Shown piece by piece: positions 8,386 to 20,250 of a stretch of DNA of 46,333 nucleotides (its first letter is position 1; each line of letters starts with the position of its first letter). Origin of the DNA: Akkermansia muciniphila (GTDB lineage: Bacteria; Verrucomicrobiota; Verrucomicrobiia; Verrucomicrobiales; V1-33); NCBI GenBank assembly GCA_943333275.1, contig CALQSQ010000042.1, positions 1 to 46,333 of the forward strand, written 5' to 3'. The position numbers were made by a program, and so were the translations under genes. The notes below the pieces were generated by a model. That model did no database searches and was not told where the DNA came from. It was given only the letters and a program-made list of their open reading frames with translations.

Positions 8386-9474
8386 ATGTCGCTACGCCCG
8401 ATTTCCCTCACTCTGCTCGCAGGCATGACCTGCGCCCTGACCAGTTGCTTCCAGGCAACTAATGACAACGCCATCAATGCAGATGGCACCGGCAAATTTA
8501 CCATCAAGACCACACTTGACCTCAGCGCCCTGCAGGGAGTCCTCCCGGGTGGTGCCGATGCCGACAAGGGCGCCGGCCCCGGCGACGACATGCTGATTTC
8601 CGTGCTCGCCGGCACCCAGGGGGTGGACGTCTGGAAGGAAGCGAAGTCCGTGAAGGGTGCGGATGGTAAAATCACCGTGACTGCCTCCGGATATTTCAAG
8701 GATGTCACCAAATTCAAGGCCGCCAATCCCATGGAAAGCATGGGCAGTGGTGGCGGTGGCAAGAGTTCCTCCAGCGGTCCCTCCCTCGGCGACATCCAAT
8801 CCACCAAGGACGCCGACGGCAACTGGGTGATTGAAGTGCCCATGGGCAAGGCCGGCGACAAGAAGGCCGATGCTCCCGCTGAGCCCGCGGAAAAACTATC
8901 CAAGGAAGAAATTGCCGACAAGGTGACCGAAATGCGCACCCAGTTCGGTGCCATGAAACCCATGATGCAGGCAATGATGGGCACGATGAAAATCGGCCAG
9001 ACCATCAAGGTCGGCGGCACCATCAAGGACTACGGCATCTTCACCAAGGTCGATGAACACACCGCCAAGATGGAAATTTCCTTCGTGAAAATTTTCGATG
9101 GCATGGAAAAGCTCATGGCTGATGACGCCGTGGCCGAGAAGCTCGCGCAAATGGGCGGTGCCCAGGCCAATCCCCTCGAAATGATCGGTTCCGCCGATCC
9201 TGAAATGAAGGCGATCGGCGAGAAGATGGCCGAGGCCATCTTTGGCGGCAAGGGCGAGCCCAAGCTGGTCATCAAGCCCGGCGATCCGGTCTTCGATTAC
9301 GCCAAGGAATCCGCTGCTGCCAAGGCAGGTCAAACCGCCGAACTCAAAGGCCTCCTCAAGAAGGCCGCTGAAAAAGCCGCTGAAGGTGAAGGTCATGGTG
9401 AGCCAAAAGAGGAAAGCGACGCCCCTCCCGTGAAGGAAGTGAAGCCTGCTCCAATCAAAAAGAAGGCCGCCTGA
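8386..9474 (+). CDS. Predicted lipoprotein of unknown function
   Basis: A 362-aa protein started at the ATG at 8386, which places a lipoprotein signal: SLTLLAGMTCALTSC, with the lipobox LTSC and Cys22 as the acylation site. The frame opens upstream at 8308, but that extension would bury the signal peptide. The mature part opens with a beta-rich segment (GTGKFTIKTTLDLSAL) like domains that report dose or rate constants. It is then Lys/Ala/Gly/Met-rich and ends in a low-complexity tail (EEKxx, KKKAA). No family is recognised. A strong terminator follows 36 bp after the stop, so it is probably monocistronic. Confidence 0.65.
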   Translation: MSLRPISLTLLAGMTCALTSCFQATNDNAINADGTGKFTIKTTLDLSALQGVLPGGADADKGAGPGDDMLISVLAGTQGVDVWKEAKSVKGADGKITVTASGYFKDVTKFKAANPMESMGSGGGGKSSSSGPSLGDIQSTKDADGNWVIEVPMGKAGDKKADAPAEPAEKLSKEEIADKVTEMRTQFGAMKPMMQAMMGTMKIGQTIKVGGTIKDYGIFTKVDEHTAKMEISFVKIFDGMEKLMADDAVAEKLAQMGGAQANPLEMIGSADPEMKAIGEKMAEAIFGGKGEPKLVIKPGDPVFDYAKESAAAKAGQTAELKGLLKKAAEKAAEGEGHGEPKEESDAPPVKEVKPAPIKKKAA

Positions 9475-9510
9475 TCAAGGCTGTCGAAACTTTGGTTTCG
9501 TAAATTCCGA

Positions 9511-9544
9511 CCCCGCGCTGGCAACAGCGCGGGGTTTTGTTTTT
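9511..9544 (+). terminator. Rho-independent terminator
   Basis: A perfect 10-bp GC stem (CCCCGCGCTG with CAGCGCGGGG), a GCAA tetraloop (GNRA type) and the T-rich tail TTTTGTTTT. It lies 36 bp after the lipoprotein stop and also sits downstream of the convergent DUF1501 gene. Confidence 0.9.
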
Positions 9545-9576
9545 GAGGTGCCGGTCAGCGCAACCGGATGTGAAAT

Positions 9577-10935
9577 CTAGGAGAATATTTCCCGCGCCAC
9601 ATTTCCAGCCACATCGGTCAGCCGAAAATCGCGCCCACCATACCGGTAGGTCAGGCGATCATGATCCAGACCCATGAGCGCGAGCAGGGTGGCGTGGAGG
9701 TCATTGGTGTGCATGCGGCCCTCCACGGCCTTGATGCCAAATTCATCCGTGGCCCCGTGCGTGTAGCCTTTCTTCACTCCGGCTCCAGCCAGGGCCATGG
9801 AATAGCCGGTGATGTTGTGGTCGCGGCCATCGGGTCCCTGGGACGTGGGCAGGCGGCCGAACTCGGAGCCGAAGATGACGAGAGTGTCGTCGAGCAAATT
9901 TCGCTCCTCGAGATCCTGCAGCAGCGCCCCCGTTGCCTGATCCACCGCGGCGCTTCGCTCAATCAATCCCTTGTGAAGGTTGTTGTGATGATCCCAGCCG
10001 GAATGACAGATTTCCACGAAGCGAACCCCTGCCTCACTCAATCGGCGTGCCATCAGGCATTGCCGGGCAAACGATGCGCCGGGTCCATCCTTCACCCCAT
10101 AGGCTTCCCGAACCTTTTCGGGTTCCTTTGAAATATCCAGCAACTCGGGCACCTTGCCCTGCATGCGAAAGGCCAGTTCGTAGGACTCGATGATTCCGTC
10201 CACCGAATCCGGTGCATCCGCGCGGGTTGCATAGTCGCGGTTCATCGACTGGATGAGATCCAGTTGGCGGCGCTGCAGAGGCGTGGCTGTGGAGGCTTTC
10301 AAATTCGGGACAAATCCCATGTCAGTCATGCGCGATCCCTGGAAGTGCGCGGGAAGAAACGCGCTGCCATAGTTCACGGTTCCGCCGAAATTCGGCGAGG
10401 GATTGATGGTGATAAAGCCAGGCAGGTCCTGGTTGTCGGTGCCCAGTCCGTAGAGCAGCCACGATCCCATGCTGGGGCGGGTCATGGCGGCGTTGGCACT
10501 TCCCGTGTGCAATTGCACGACCGCCTGCGGATGCGCCGGGGTATCGGTGTGCAACCCCCGCAGCCAGCAGAACTTGTCGGCGTGGCGGGCGATGTTGGGC
10601 ATCAGCTCGGAGAACCACGAACCTGTCTGGCCGTATTGTTTGAAGGCAAATTTCGACGGGGTGAGCGTGCCACCACCGGGTCCGGATTTGCCTCCGTGGG
10701 TGATCAACTCCGGCTTGTAGTCGAAAAGATCGTGACCGGACATCGCTCCTTCCATGAAGCAGAAAATGACCCGTTTGGCCTTGGCTAGAAAATGCGGAGC
10801 CTTCGGTGCCAGCGGATTGACTGCGGCACCGCGCGAGGTTTGTCCGAGGAGACTCGCGAGTGCGAGATAGCCGAAGCCGGCGCTGGATTGGCGGAGCAGC
10901 GTGCGGCGATTGAGTCGGGGAAGGGGAGGGAACAT
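9577..10935 (-). CDS. DUF1501 protein (sulfatase-like), Tat-exported
   Basis: A 452-aa protein of the DUF1501 family, typical of Planctomycetes and Verrucomicrobia and structurally related to the alkaline phosphatase/sulfatase superfamily. The N-terminus (LNRRTLLRQSSAGFGYLALA) is a twin-arginine signal. Family blocks seen include RVIFCFMEGAMSGHDLFDYKP, FSELMPNIARHADKFCWLRG, MGSWLLYGLG and, near the C-terminus, VIFGSEFGRLP followed by DGRDHN. The ATG at 10935 was taken over an upstream start at 10977 because the Tat motif then sits at the N-terminus. It follows the PSCyt gene by 10 bp, the classic arrangement for this family pair. Substrate is unknown. Confidence 0.85.
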   Translation of the reverse strand: MFPPLPRLNRRTLLRQSSAGFGYLALASLLGQTSRGAAVNPLAPKAPHFLAKAKRVIFCFMEGAMSGHDLFDYKPELITHGGKSGPGGGTLTPSKFAFKQYGQTGSWFSELMPNIARHADKFCWLRGLHTDTPAHPQAVVQLHTGSANAAMTRPSMGSWLLYGLGTDNQDLPGFITINPSPNFGGTVNYGSAFLPAHFQGSRMTDMGFVPNLKASTATPLQRRQLDLIQSMNRDYATRADAPDSVDGIIESYELAFRMQGKVPELLDISKEPEKVREAYGVKDGPGASFARQCLMARRLSEAGVRFVEICHSGWDHHNNLHKGLIERSAAVDQATGALLQDLEERNLLDDTLVIFGSEFGRLPTSQGPDGRDHNITGYSMALAGAGVKKGYTHGATDEFGIKAVEGRMHTNDLHATLLALMGLDHDRLTYRYGGRDFRLTDVAGNVAREIFS

Positions 10936-10945
10936 GGGTTTGATG

Positions 10946-13597
10946 TTAGCGAACGAAACGAAATTCAGCGGAGGCATAAAGTGCCTGGATCAGATTCATC
11001 CACGCAGCGGATTTCGCGTCCTTGGGCTGAATGGTGTTGGGCGGCGGGACCAAGACCGGGCGTTCCATGTCGTCAGGATTGGCGGCGGGCGGAGTTTCGG
11101 AAGTGCCGGCTTCACCTGCTGGCAAGGCAGCCACGCTGGGCGTGGCTAAGTCACCGTCCTTGGATTGTCGAAAGAGGCTGGCGTAGTCGGTGAGGAAATC
11201 GCTCGCACGAATCATTTCCTGCTCGGTGCAGTTACGGCTGAGAATACGCAGATAAAGCTGGCGGATCCATTCGGCATCAAATCGTTCATTCTCACGACTA
11301 ACGCGTTCCGCTAAGGCCAGCGATTGTTCCCTGACAAACGATCCATTCAGCAGAAACAACGCCTGGGTGGGGACCGTGGTGGAATCGCGTTTGCCAGGGA
11401 CCAGCGATTGGGAAACGGGATCAAATGCTTCCAGCGGGGCCGGGGTGACACCGCGCAACAGTGGCAGATAAAGGCTGCGATAGCGCGCGGACTCCACCGA
11501 CTTGTGGATTTGTTTGGCCTCGGGTCCATTATCGAGCATTTCTATCATTTTCAGCGGCATGGATGCGGAGCCCTCCGCGGGCTTGCCCTGTAGATTTTCC
11601 GTGGAGGCGAGAATGGCGTCACGCAGTTCCTCGGCGCTGAGACGTCGGGGGGTGTGACGCCAGAGGAATCGGTTGTCGGGATCCTTTGCACGCTGGGGCT
11701 CGGATGCTGCGGAACTGAGCTGATAGGCCCGGGTTAGCACCAGGCTGCGCACGAATTTTTTCAGAGACCAGCTGCCGCCGATGAGTTGGTTGGCAAGGAA
11801 ATCGAGCAATTCAGGGTGCGATGGCGTATCGCCTTTCACTCCGAAATTATCGACGGAACTCACAAGACCCTGACCAAACAGGTGTGCCCAGATGCGATTG
11901 GCCTGAACGCGCGGCGTCAGGGGATTGGTGGGCGAAGTGAGCCATTGAGCCAGTTGCAGGCGTCCGCTCTGGGTGGGCTCAATCGGTGCAACGGCGACCA
12001 TAGACGGAATCGAAAGAAATCCGCGTGGCACCTTTGGTCCCAACCGTTCGGCTTCGCCACGGATGCGCACTTCGGTGTCGGAAATCAATTTTGCCTCACG
12101 CACCCCGTGCACGACATGACCGCGTGCGGCGGGATCGGTCAGCGCGCGGAGCTCGACCTCGAGTTTTTCGTATTTCACACGGAACGGACGCTGGGTCGGC
12201 TGTCCATTCGCGGCTGGCTTCAGACCTTCGGGAGTGCCACGGATGGCATCCCAAGCTTTTTTCGCTTCCTCGACCTCCGCTTTTAATTTGGCAATTTCGT
12301 CCGAGGGAGGGGCGGGCACCTCGGTGGAAAGTTTCACGAGCATCGACGGATCATAGTAATCCAGACCGCCGCCGCCCATTTTGTTGCGCACGCCGGCGCA
12401 ATCGTCCGTGCTGGTGAAGATGCCGGCCAGGGCGTAGTAATCGCTGATGGGGATGGGATCGAATTTGTGATCGTGGCAGCGGGCGCAGCTCGCCGTCAGG
12501 CCAAGCACGGAACGCGTTACGGTATCGATTTTTTCATCGGCATTATCCATGAGGAATCGCGTCTTGAACCGCTGGTTCACATCCTTGCTGCCGAGGGCCA
12601 GAAAGCCGGTGGCGGTGAGCAGGCGGTCGCGTTCTGCTGGGGTATCGGCTGCCAGTAAATCTCCCGCGATCTGTTCCTGGATAAACCGATCCAGCGGAAC
12701 GTCCCTGTGCAGGGCGTCGATCACATAGTCGCGATATTTCCAGGCATGGGGGTAGGGGACGTTGCGGGAGGGACCGGTGGATTCACCGTAACGGGCCACA
12801 TCCAGCCAGTGACGCGCCCAATGCTCGGCAAATGCCGGTGACGCCAGCAGACGGTCCACTAGCGTTTCGTAGGCTGAGGGCGAAGGATCATTTTGAAATG
12901 CCACGGTCCCCTGCGACGTGGGAGGCAGTCCGGTGAGATCGAAGGTGAGGCGGCGAATCAATGTCAGGCGGTCGGCATCCGCCACCGGCGAAAGCTGGTT
13001 GGCCTCGAGGGCTGCCATGATGAAATGATCAACATCCGAACGTGGCCACGCCGTGTTCTGGACCGGCGGCAAGGCGAGTTGGGCGAGCGGTTGCCATGCC
13101 CAGTGCTTTGCTTTCAGTTCTTCATATTCCGCCTTCGTCCGACCGAGCGATGCGGGAATGCGTTCGCGCGGCCAGGCTGCGCCCTCCCTGATCCATTGCT
13201 CCAGAATGGCGATTTGTTCGCCGCTGAGGGGATCGGATTCCTGGGGCATGCGCTTCTTTGCATCCGAGTGCTTCAGGAGTTTCAACAACAGACTCTTTTC
13301 AGGATCCCCAGCGATGATGGCAGGCCCTTCATCGCCACCGGTGAGCAGGCCGTTGAGATCGTCCACGCGGAGCCCACCGGAGGGCTTGGTGTCCGCCGAG
13401 TGGCAGTTGTAACAATGATTCACCAGCAGGGGGCGAACCTGCTTTTCAAAGAACTCCAAACGCGCAGTTTCCTCGATGGAGGTTTCCTCACTCCGGGCAG
13501 TCAGCAGGGTGATAAGACACGCCAGTATGGTAAATGCCCCCACAACGCCTGTGGTTTTGGCGGGTCCTGGTTGATTTGGAATGAGAGGCAGGGGCAT
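10946..13597 (-). CDS. PSCyt1/DUF1549/DUF1553 cytochrome-like protein
   Basis: An 883-aa exported protein. A hydrophobic segment at residues 17-34 (VVGAFTILACLITLL) is a signal or anchor. Residues ~45-125 are a planctomycete cytochrome C domain with the haem motif C62-Y-N-C65-H66. Next comes DUF1549 (from about DHFIMAALEANQL, including RLTFDLTGLPPT and a second CxxCH in SCARCHDHKFDPI), then C-terminal DUF1553 (LAQWLTSPTNPLTPRVQANRIW, KFVRSLVLTRAYQLSS, RRLSAEELRDAIL). The ATG at 13597 was chosen over 13666, which would displace the signal. Together with the adjacent DUF1501 gene it forms a two-gene operon thought to act on exported carbohydrates; that role is inferred from family context. Confidence 0.85.
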   Translation of the reverse strand: MPLPLIPNQPGPAKTTGVVGAFTILACLITLLTARSEETSIEETARLEFFEKQVRPLLVNHCYNCHSADTKPSGGLRVDDLNGLLTGGDEGPAIIAGDPEKSLLLKLLKHSDAKKRMPQESDPLSGEQIAILEQWIREGAAWPRERIPASLGRTKAEYEELKAKHWAWQPLAQLALPPVQNTAWPRSDVDHFIMAALEANQLSPVADADRLTLIRRLTFDLTGLPPTSQGTVAFQNDPSPSAYETLVDRLLASPAFAEHWARHWLDVARYGESTGPSRNVPYPHAWKYRDYVIDALHRDVPLDRFIQEQIAGDLLAADTPAERDRLLTATGFLALGSKDVNQRFKTRFLMDNADEKIDTVTRSVLGLTASCARCHDHKFDPIPISDYYALAGIFTSTDDCAGVRNKMGGGGLDYYDPSMLVKLSTEVPAPPSDEIAKLKAEVEEAKKAWDAIRGTPEGLKPAANGQPTQRPFRVKYEKLEVELRALTDPAARGHVVHGVREAKLISDTEVRIRGEAERLGPKVPRGFLSIPSMVAVAPIEPTQSGRLQLAQWLTSPTNPLTPRVQANRIWAHLFGQGLVSSVDNFGVKGDTPSHPELLDFLANQLIGGSWSLKKFVRSLVLTRAYQLSSAASEPQRAKDPDNRFLWRHTPRRLSAEELRDAILASTENLQGKPAEGSASMPLKMIEMLDNGPEAKQIHKSVESARYRSLYLPLLRGVTPAPLEAFDPVSQSLVPGKRDSTTVPTQALFLLNGSFVREQSLALAERVSRENERFDAEWIRQLYLRILSRNCTEQEMIRASDFLTDYASLFRQSKDGDLATPSVAALPAGEAGTSETPPAANPDDMERPVLVPPPNTIQPKDAKSAAWMNLIQALYASAEFRFVR

Positions 13598-13700
13598 CGG
13601 GCAGGCGGAGGTGGCGAGGCGAAAGCAATGAGCCGTCAAACCTACTGCGTTTGGAGCCCCTGTCACCTACCGCGAACGTGACGCCCCGACCCGGAAACGG

Positions 13701-16700
13701 CTACTGCTGGGGTGGGGTGACTTCCTTGACAGCGGCACCGTGTTCCGAATTCAGAATGAGGATGCCGAATTTCGTGGCGTTCTCCAGTCCCGGGGTGCTG
13801 AGGCTGAGGTAGTCGAATTTGCCGCGGAGGTCCGTGTAGCCATCCTTGTAGAATTTCGGCTGGCCGTTAATCTCGGCGAAGACTTTGACGTAGGTCTTCG
13901 GAAGCGGACGATTGTCGCCAGCGTGGACGACTTGGAGCCGCCCCTGGCCTTCACTGATGATGATGTTCAGAGCATTGGCGTAGTAGGCGTGGGCGGCGGT
14001 TTTCCCATTGGCGGAGATTTCGACGAGAACATTGCTGCTGTGGTATTCCTTGGGCAGGGAAAGCGTGTGAGATTCTTTGTCGTCGGCGAGGATGAGGCGC
14101 TCGGTCTTGTTGGGCTGCACCATGCGGAAGCGACTCGTGTCGCTGCTGACAAATGGAGCGGTGCTGAAAAGGAACTCGAGATCCATGGGGTAATAGTTCA
14201 CCGTGGCCTCCTTGATCCGGTGGTATTTCACACGGATCTCCTTGTTCTCGACAGTGAAGTCGAGGCTGGGTTCCGAGGCGGCCAGTTGGTTCTGGCGTTG
14301 TTTGCGGTCGTCATCCTTTGCACCGGCGGGTTTTACACCGTCGATTTCATCCAACTGGGCGAGGACTTCGGCGAACTTTTCGCGCCAGCGATCCACGGGC
14401 TCCTTGGCGTGGGCAGTGGCAATCTTGCGCGCAGTGGCGGTGTCCTCCTGCAGACAGGCGAGCACGGATTGAAGGTAGTCGTATTGGAGGCGTTCATTGA
14501 CCTTGGTGGCATCCACTTTCGCAAAGGCGGCCAGGGCCTCCTCGACGCGGTCCTGCAGGAGGAGGTAATAGGTTACGGCCAGTTGCGTCTCTGGCGTAAG
14601 GCCGGGCTGATGGGCTATGGACCGGAGGATACTGGTGTATTGGGCATGGAGGCGATCGTTGAGAATGGTTCGTGAGGCGCCGAGTTGATGGGCGCGGGCA
14701 TTGACGAACGGACTGTATTCCAGGTGCTCCAGCGTGAGACGTTCGATCGGATCAATGGTGATGAGTTTGCAGGCGAGGACGGGGCCGCTTTCATTGATGA
14801 ATCCATCCTGATGGAGCAAATACTGCTCCACAGCGGCAGGGGCATTGTGCAGCAGGCTGTAGGACCAGAGTGTGGGATGGAAGGCATGGCGGGCATTGAG
14901 CGCGGCGATGGCCTTGTCGAAAAATGAGGCGTCGTGCATCCGCCAGGCGATTTTGACGAGATCGAGTTGATGGACGTTGTTCTGATCGAGGAATGTCAGC
15001 ACTTCCTCCGCGCTTCCGAACTGGCTGACATAATCCCAGGATTTGGTATCGAGCTTGGTGAGTTCGTTGACGACATTGAAGGTGAAAGGCTCGGCGAAGG
15101 CGACGATCTTTTCCGACTTGGAAACATGAACCGGATGCTGGACAAACTTGCCAGCGATGGGGAAGTAGAATTCAAAATCCTGCGTATGGGTGTGGTAGGC
15201 TTCCAGGCTGAGCGGCAGACTGTCGGTGGCCTTTTTGCCGAGCACGGGAAGGGCACCCTGCGGAATCTGAAACAGGAGATCGAGCTTTTGTGTGGAGGAA
15301 GTGGGGTTCGTCACCACGATCTGGCAGCCATAGACGACGCCGGTAAGAAATTCCTCGGTGACAAATTTGTCCACCTTCTCATTGCCCACCTGAACGTGGC
15401 GGTCGCCGTGGCGGTAGAAATTCTGGCTCACGAGCAGCTTGGGAGCTTCCTTGTCAATTTCAGCGGGCTTGATTTCGCGATGAAACAACAGCGCCTTGGT
15501 CGAGGGGGTGAGGGTGATCGATTGGTCCTTGATCTCCGATTTCGGAGCAGCGGCTTCGCCAGGAAATGGCAGGTCCAGCACGGCGAGAGCGAGCATCATT
15601 TCGGTGAAATTGCTGCTCGCCTCCGCCACATGGGTGGAAACAAACCCACCCTTGCCATCCCAGGCTGCATAATCCTTCCAGAAGGCATTGATCCCCACGC
15701 GGTCGGCCAGTTGCTGGCTGATCAGCAGGTGGTAATAATTGTTTTCAGCCCATTCCTGGGTGGGTGGCTGCTGGCGGAAGAATGCTTTTACCAGGCTCTT
15801 CCGGGCGTCATCATCACGGCCCCAGGAGGCTTTGCGATCCGCCTCCAGGCCGCGATTGCGCTCCAATCTACCGCCGAGCATGGTTCCGGTTACGGCACCG
15901 TTCCCAGCTGTCTCATCAAGGGAATCCACCTCTTCTTTAAGATCCGCCAATTTGTCCACCTGCAACCGTGCAAGGCTTTCTACATGGCGCTCACTTGCCT
16001 TGCCTGCTGAAGCCGCACCCGCAGGCTCGGAAGGTGCCGGAGTCGAGGCCAATTCGGATTTCGCGAGAAGCCTCACGCTTTGACCCGCCGTAACCTCGTC
16101 TTCAATTGCCAGTCCACCATCGGAGAGTTCGAAGGAAACAAGGTTTTTGAGTCCCAGTGCCGTGCCGAAGAACACCTGCATTTTGCCCGCATCAATGATC
16201 TGCGTATTCCAGCGTTCCAGGATTTCGCGCGCGGTGGCGGGAGCTTGTTCAGGGTGTCGCTGAGCGAGGAGAATACGTTCGGTGGTGTTGAGGCGGCCAT
16301 AGCGCCAGGGGGTGAGGAAGGACAGGAGATCATGGCCGAGGAGGTAGTGATCGAGAAAAGTTTGATCCCGTTTGTTGCCGAGATAGGGGAGGATGAAGGT
16401 CTTGAAGAACTCGGGGTCTTTGCGCTGCAGGAAAAAGCTGAGTTCATGGCAGGCGTATTTGGAATACAACTCCTGTTTTTTCGCCGCATCGAGCTTCGGC
16501 CAGTTGAGGATGAAGGAGAATTCGTTGAGCGTGGGATCCTTGCCGAGCGTGCGGAAGAGCGTGAAGATCTGCCCCAGGTCCGCAGAGATTTCGTATTGGG
16601 TCGTGGAGGCATCCTTGATGACATAGGGCGCATCTTTTTCGAGAATGGTCACCTGATTCTGTCGCGTGAAATGGCCGTTGGGATCCAGTCCATTGCGGAG

Positions 16701-19700
16701 CGTGAGATCGCGCACGGCGGTGTTTGCCTCGTCGAGCGAGAGATCGCGCAGGACAGAAGAATCTCCGTCCACTGCGAGGATGCGGAGAAACTGACGGTCG
16801 CCGAGGTCCGCGCGTTTGATGACGATGAGACCATTCTTGTCCGGTTCCAAATTGAAAAGGGTGGCGCCGGTGCGGGCGAGGAAGTTCATGCTGCAAATAT
16901 TGGGAGGCACCGGCGCGGCTGCTTTTTCAGCCGCATCCTTCATCGACATGGGCTTTCCAGCGCGTCTGGATTCGGAGGTCGGACCGTCGCTGAGTTTGGC
17001 GAAATCCTCCCCGAGGGCAGCCTCCTCAATCGTGGTGTTCGTATCTCGGATGGCCCAGGGGTTCAACAACAGACCAGGCCGCGGCAGGAGGCTTCCGGGA
17101 AATTTTCTCGCGCTGCGACGGTCCAGCACATAGCGGTATTCCTCGCCCAGAGTGCGCCCGGAAAGGTAGAGCGAGAGGAGGCCGGAGGGATTGCTGATGA
17201 GTGGCTCCAGCGAAGACTGGGTGCCGAGGGGAGTGAACGAATCGAAGTCCGGCAGGAAACGACTGGCGAGCACATGCACCCGCGTGTCGGGCCCGTGGTG
17301 GCCGATGCCAACGGTGATGGTTTCCGCTTCGGTTTTCACGCCGATGATTTGCAGGCCGATGTAGGGTGAAGTTTCCAGCGAGCGCGCTTTGCCGATGAGG
17401 AAATTTCCCGCAAGCTGTCCATCGGTCACACGCACGGTTACCGTCCGGGCAGGCTGACCATATTGCAGACTGTAGTCGCCGGGCTCCAGATCCTTCAGGA
17501 CGAGATAGCCTGCTTTGATCGAGGCAGTTTTGTCCGAGAGCACATTGCGCACGAAGGTGCCATGGCGCGTCTCCAGGAGGCTGGTGAAGGCAGGATTCAC
17601 CTTGTCCCCACCCATCCAGGGCAGGGTGATGACATCGCCCTTCGTTACGTGGAGATTAGCGGGGACGGTGAACTGGTCATGGGGAACCGCGAAGGTTCGC
17701 GGCGGCACATTTCCGACGCTGGCCGTAATCTTCGTCATGCCCTCCAGTCCGCCGAGCAGAATGGAACCGCTGGCATCCGTCTTGGCCTGCACGCTGATGA
17801 ATTCGGAAAATTCCTCCATGTAAAACTGGAGCGTGGCGACCTGTTCTGCGCGCGGTTCCCCCGTGCGTCCTAGCACCTGCAGTACGTAGTTGGATCCGAT
17901 GCGGCTGAGGAAAATGTCCCCGGTGTGTTCCAACCGGTCGAGGGAGTTCACAGGTTGTTTGCTGCTGGCAGCCAGAGTGATTTTTTCGCCGGTGAGCAGG
18001 CTTTTCACTTTTGCTTCCAGCGTAAAACTCAGTTCGCTGAGGCGATCGGGCACGGCGAATTCAAAGGTGGCTTCGCGGTTGGCGGAGAGCTTGAAATTGG
18101 GTGTGACGACATTGGCAGCGATGCCGTCGATGCTCGTGGAGGCAATGGTCAGGGTCACGTCTTCGAGCAGCGCGATATCGACCGGTGCGCCGTTCACTGT
18201 GAGGGTGGGGCGGATCGCGAGGGTGGCCTTTCGGCCGCTGATCAGGGATTCATGGGCGACATGAAAGCCAGCGGTCAGGGCGTAGCTCTCGCCTTCCAGG
18301 GTGATGGATTCGAGCTGCGCAAAACCAGATCCATCCGTGAGGATGACAGGCTGGTTGCCGGGTTTATTGGAAAAGGGCAGCAGGATTTCCCCGCGTTCAT
18401 CGGCGATGAATTCCTGTGTGGCGACGAGCGCAGTGGCCTTGGGCAGGGGCTTGAGCGCCTCATCGAGAATGAGGAGGGCGGTGCCAGCGCTGCTGGGGCG
18501 GGTGAGATAGTGGAGGTGGCCCTTGCGGATCAGAGCGCGGCTGGATTTTCCATTGCCGATGAAATCCACCATCCAGACGCCGCGTTTGCCGGCGAGTTGG
18601 GGGAATTTAAAATTGCGCTTCACCCGCTGGATGGGCGTTTCCGCGTAATCGTTCTCCTGCTGCACATTGGCCAGCAGGCCATCGAGATTCAAGTCGGTGC
18701 TGATCTGCTGGGGGTTGGCGCGGTAATAATTGAGGGTGTTGATCTCGAAAAGGCTGATGCCGAGATGCGGCACGTTTTTCACCCAGACATCCATGCTGAC
18801 CTCGCTCGCGGGGGCGATGGTCTGCGGGTTGGTGGGATCGAAATCGAGATCGACCCGCTCGCGAAGTTGCTGCACGGCGACCGGTGAAAGCATGGAGAAC
18901 CATTTCTCGGCATCGCCCTGACCGGAGGTGAGTTTGGCTTCGGCCTGGATGGCCTTGAGGTAATCATTTTCCAGATAGGGTGCGAACGTCTTGGTGTCCG
19001 GGGCTGCGGCCAGGAATGCCAGCAGGTAACCGCGGATGAGGGGCTCCTCATTGCCAATGGGGGGACTGCCCGTCACGGCGCGGAGGTCGGCATTGAGGTC
19101 GACGGGATTTTTGAAGACAACATCGTTGGCGCGGTATTTCTCACTTACATAAGGCAGAACGCGTGGCAGTTTGAGGTAGGCTAGAAATCGTTCGGCATTG
19201 CGTTGGCCGAGTTTCTGATCGTGGACGAGACGCTGGTAAAGCACGCTGGCCTTGAGGGTGTTGAAGACCGGGCTAAGATCTTTGACGAAGGCCCAGGCAT
19301 CGGTGAGCCAGGCTTCGCGGGCGGCGGGATCGCGCTCAAGATTGACATCCGCATTGGGGCGCAGCCTGCCCAGCCAGCCATGGACAAAGGCAGTGTTGGT
19401 CATGAGTTCGGGGCGGACCTTGGCCATTTCTGCAAACTGACTGGTGAGCAGCTGCACGTGGATGGGATACTCGCCGAAGCCCTTGGATTCCTCGGTGGCG
19501 AGGTCATCGAGCAGCAATTTGACGAGGCCCGGGGCATCGGGCCGCGGCACGCGTGCGAGCAGTTGGCGGCGCTGCGGTTTGGTGAGCGGCGTGGCGTGGT
19601 TGAGCAGGTAGGCGATGCTGTTATCGTTGAGTCCGATGATTTGATTGGGATCGCGCAGGGCCTGTTTGATAAAGACCTCCTCGGCGATGAGGGCCTGATC

Positions 19701-20107
19701 AATGGTGACGGGCAGGTTGGGTTTGGGATTCAGCGTCTGCTGGGCGTGGGAGAAATCGGGATGCAGGACATTCTTCAAGTATTCCAGCGTGGCCTGCGGA
19801 TCCTTCTCGTAGTTCAGTAATGCCTGGCGGTGCTTGATCTCGCGGAGCAGGGGGGAGTTCTCATTGCGCTGGTGCCACTGCGTCAGGAGGGCATCGAGTT
19901 CCTTTGCCTTGCCCGTCTGCTGGTAATGCAGGGCATGGAAGAAATAATAGTCCTCAGTGCCCGCGATGAGTTCCTGAGGACGGCGGCGCGGTCGGCGGCG
20001 AGGGCGAATTTTTCCAAGAAACCGATTTCCTGCTGCGAACGGGCGGGGAAAGGAAAACAGGTGAACATGACCAGCGAGAGCGCGAGGGTGCGAAGACGGG
20101 TATTCAT
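13701..20107 (-). CDS. Giant secreted protein (macroglobulin-like), apparent frameshift
   Basis: The natural start is the ATG at 20107 (MNTRLRTLALSLVMFTCF, a signal peptide cleaved near PARS-QQ). That frame runs through FLEKFALAADRAAVL and is then lost. The downstream frame (ELIAGTEDYYFFHALHYQ and onward to 13701) continues the protein. One extra C near 19976 turns ...VLRNSS into ...VLQELIAGT and would give 2135 aa. The region holds helical repeats early (~50-400), many beta-sandwich stretches resembling macroglobulin (MG) domains in the middle, and a C-terminal carboxypeptidase-regulatory/MG-like segment (PLPKTYVKVF, FYKDGYTDLRGKFDY). No thioester motif of classical alpha-2-macroglobulin was found. 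Frameshift by sequencing error and true inactivation cannot be told apart. MG-family assignment is tentative. Confidence 0.65.
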
Positions 20108-20250
20108 AAGCAGGGATGGGATGAGTGGAAACGTCATCGAGACAACCTGAGACTACCATGCTCCGGTGGCTGCTCAATCCCGGAGGTGTAAAGAATGTGT
20201 CATGAAGTGGTGCCGGGTGCTGTGAAAGCAAATGAGCAAAGGCGGACAGC

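Noticed and set aside
14934-17369. Two long plus-strand frames opposite the giant minus-strand gene
   Set aside because: The minus-strand frame continues without break and has domain-like structure; the plus frames have none.
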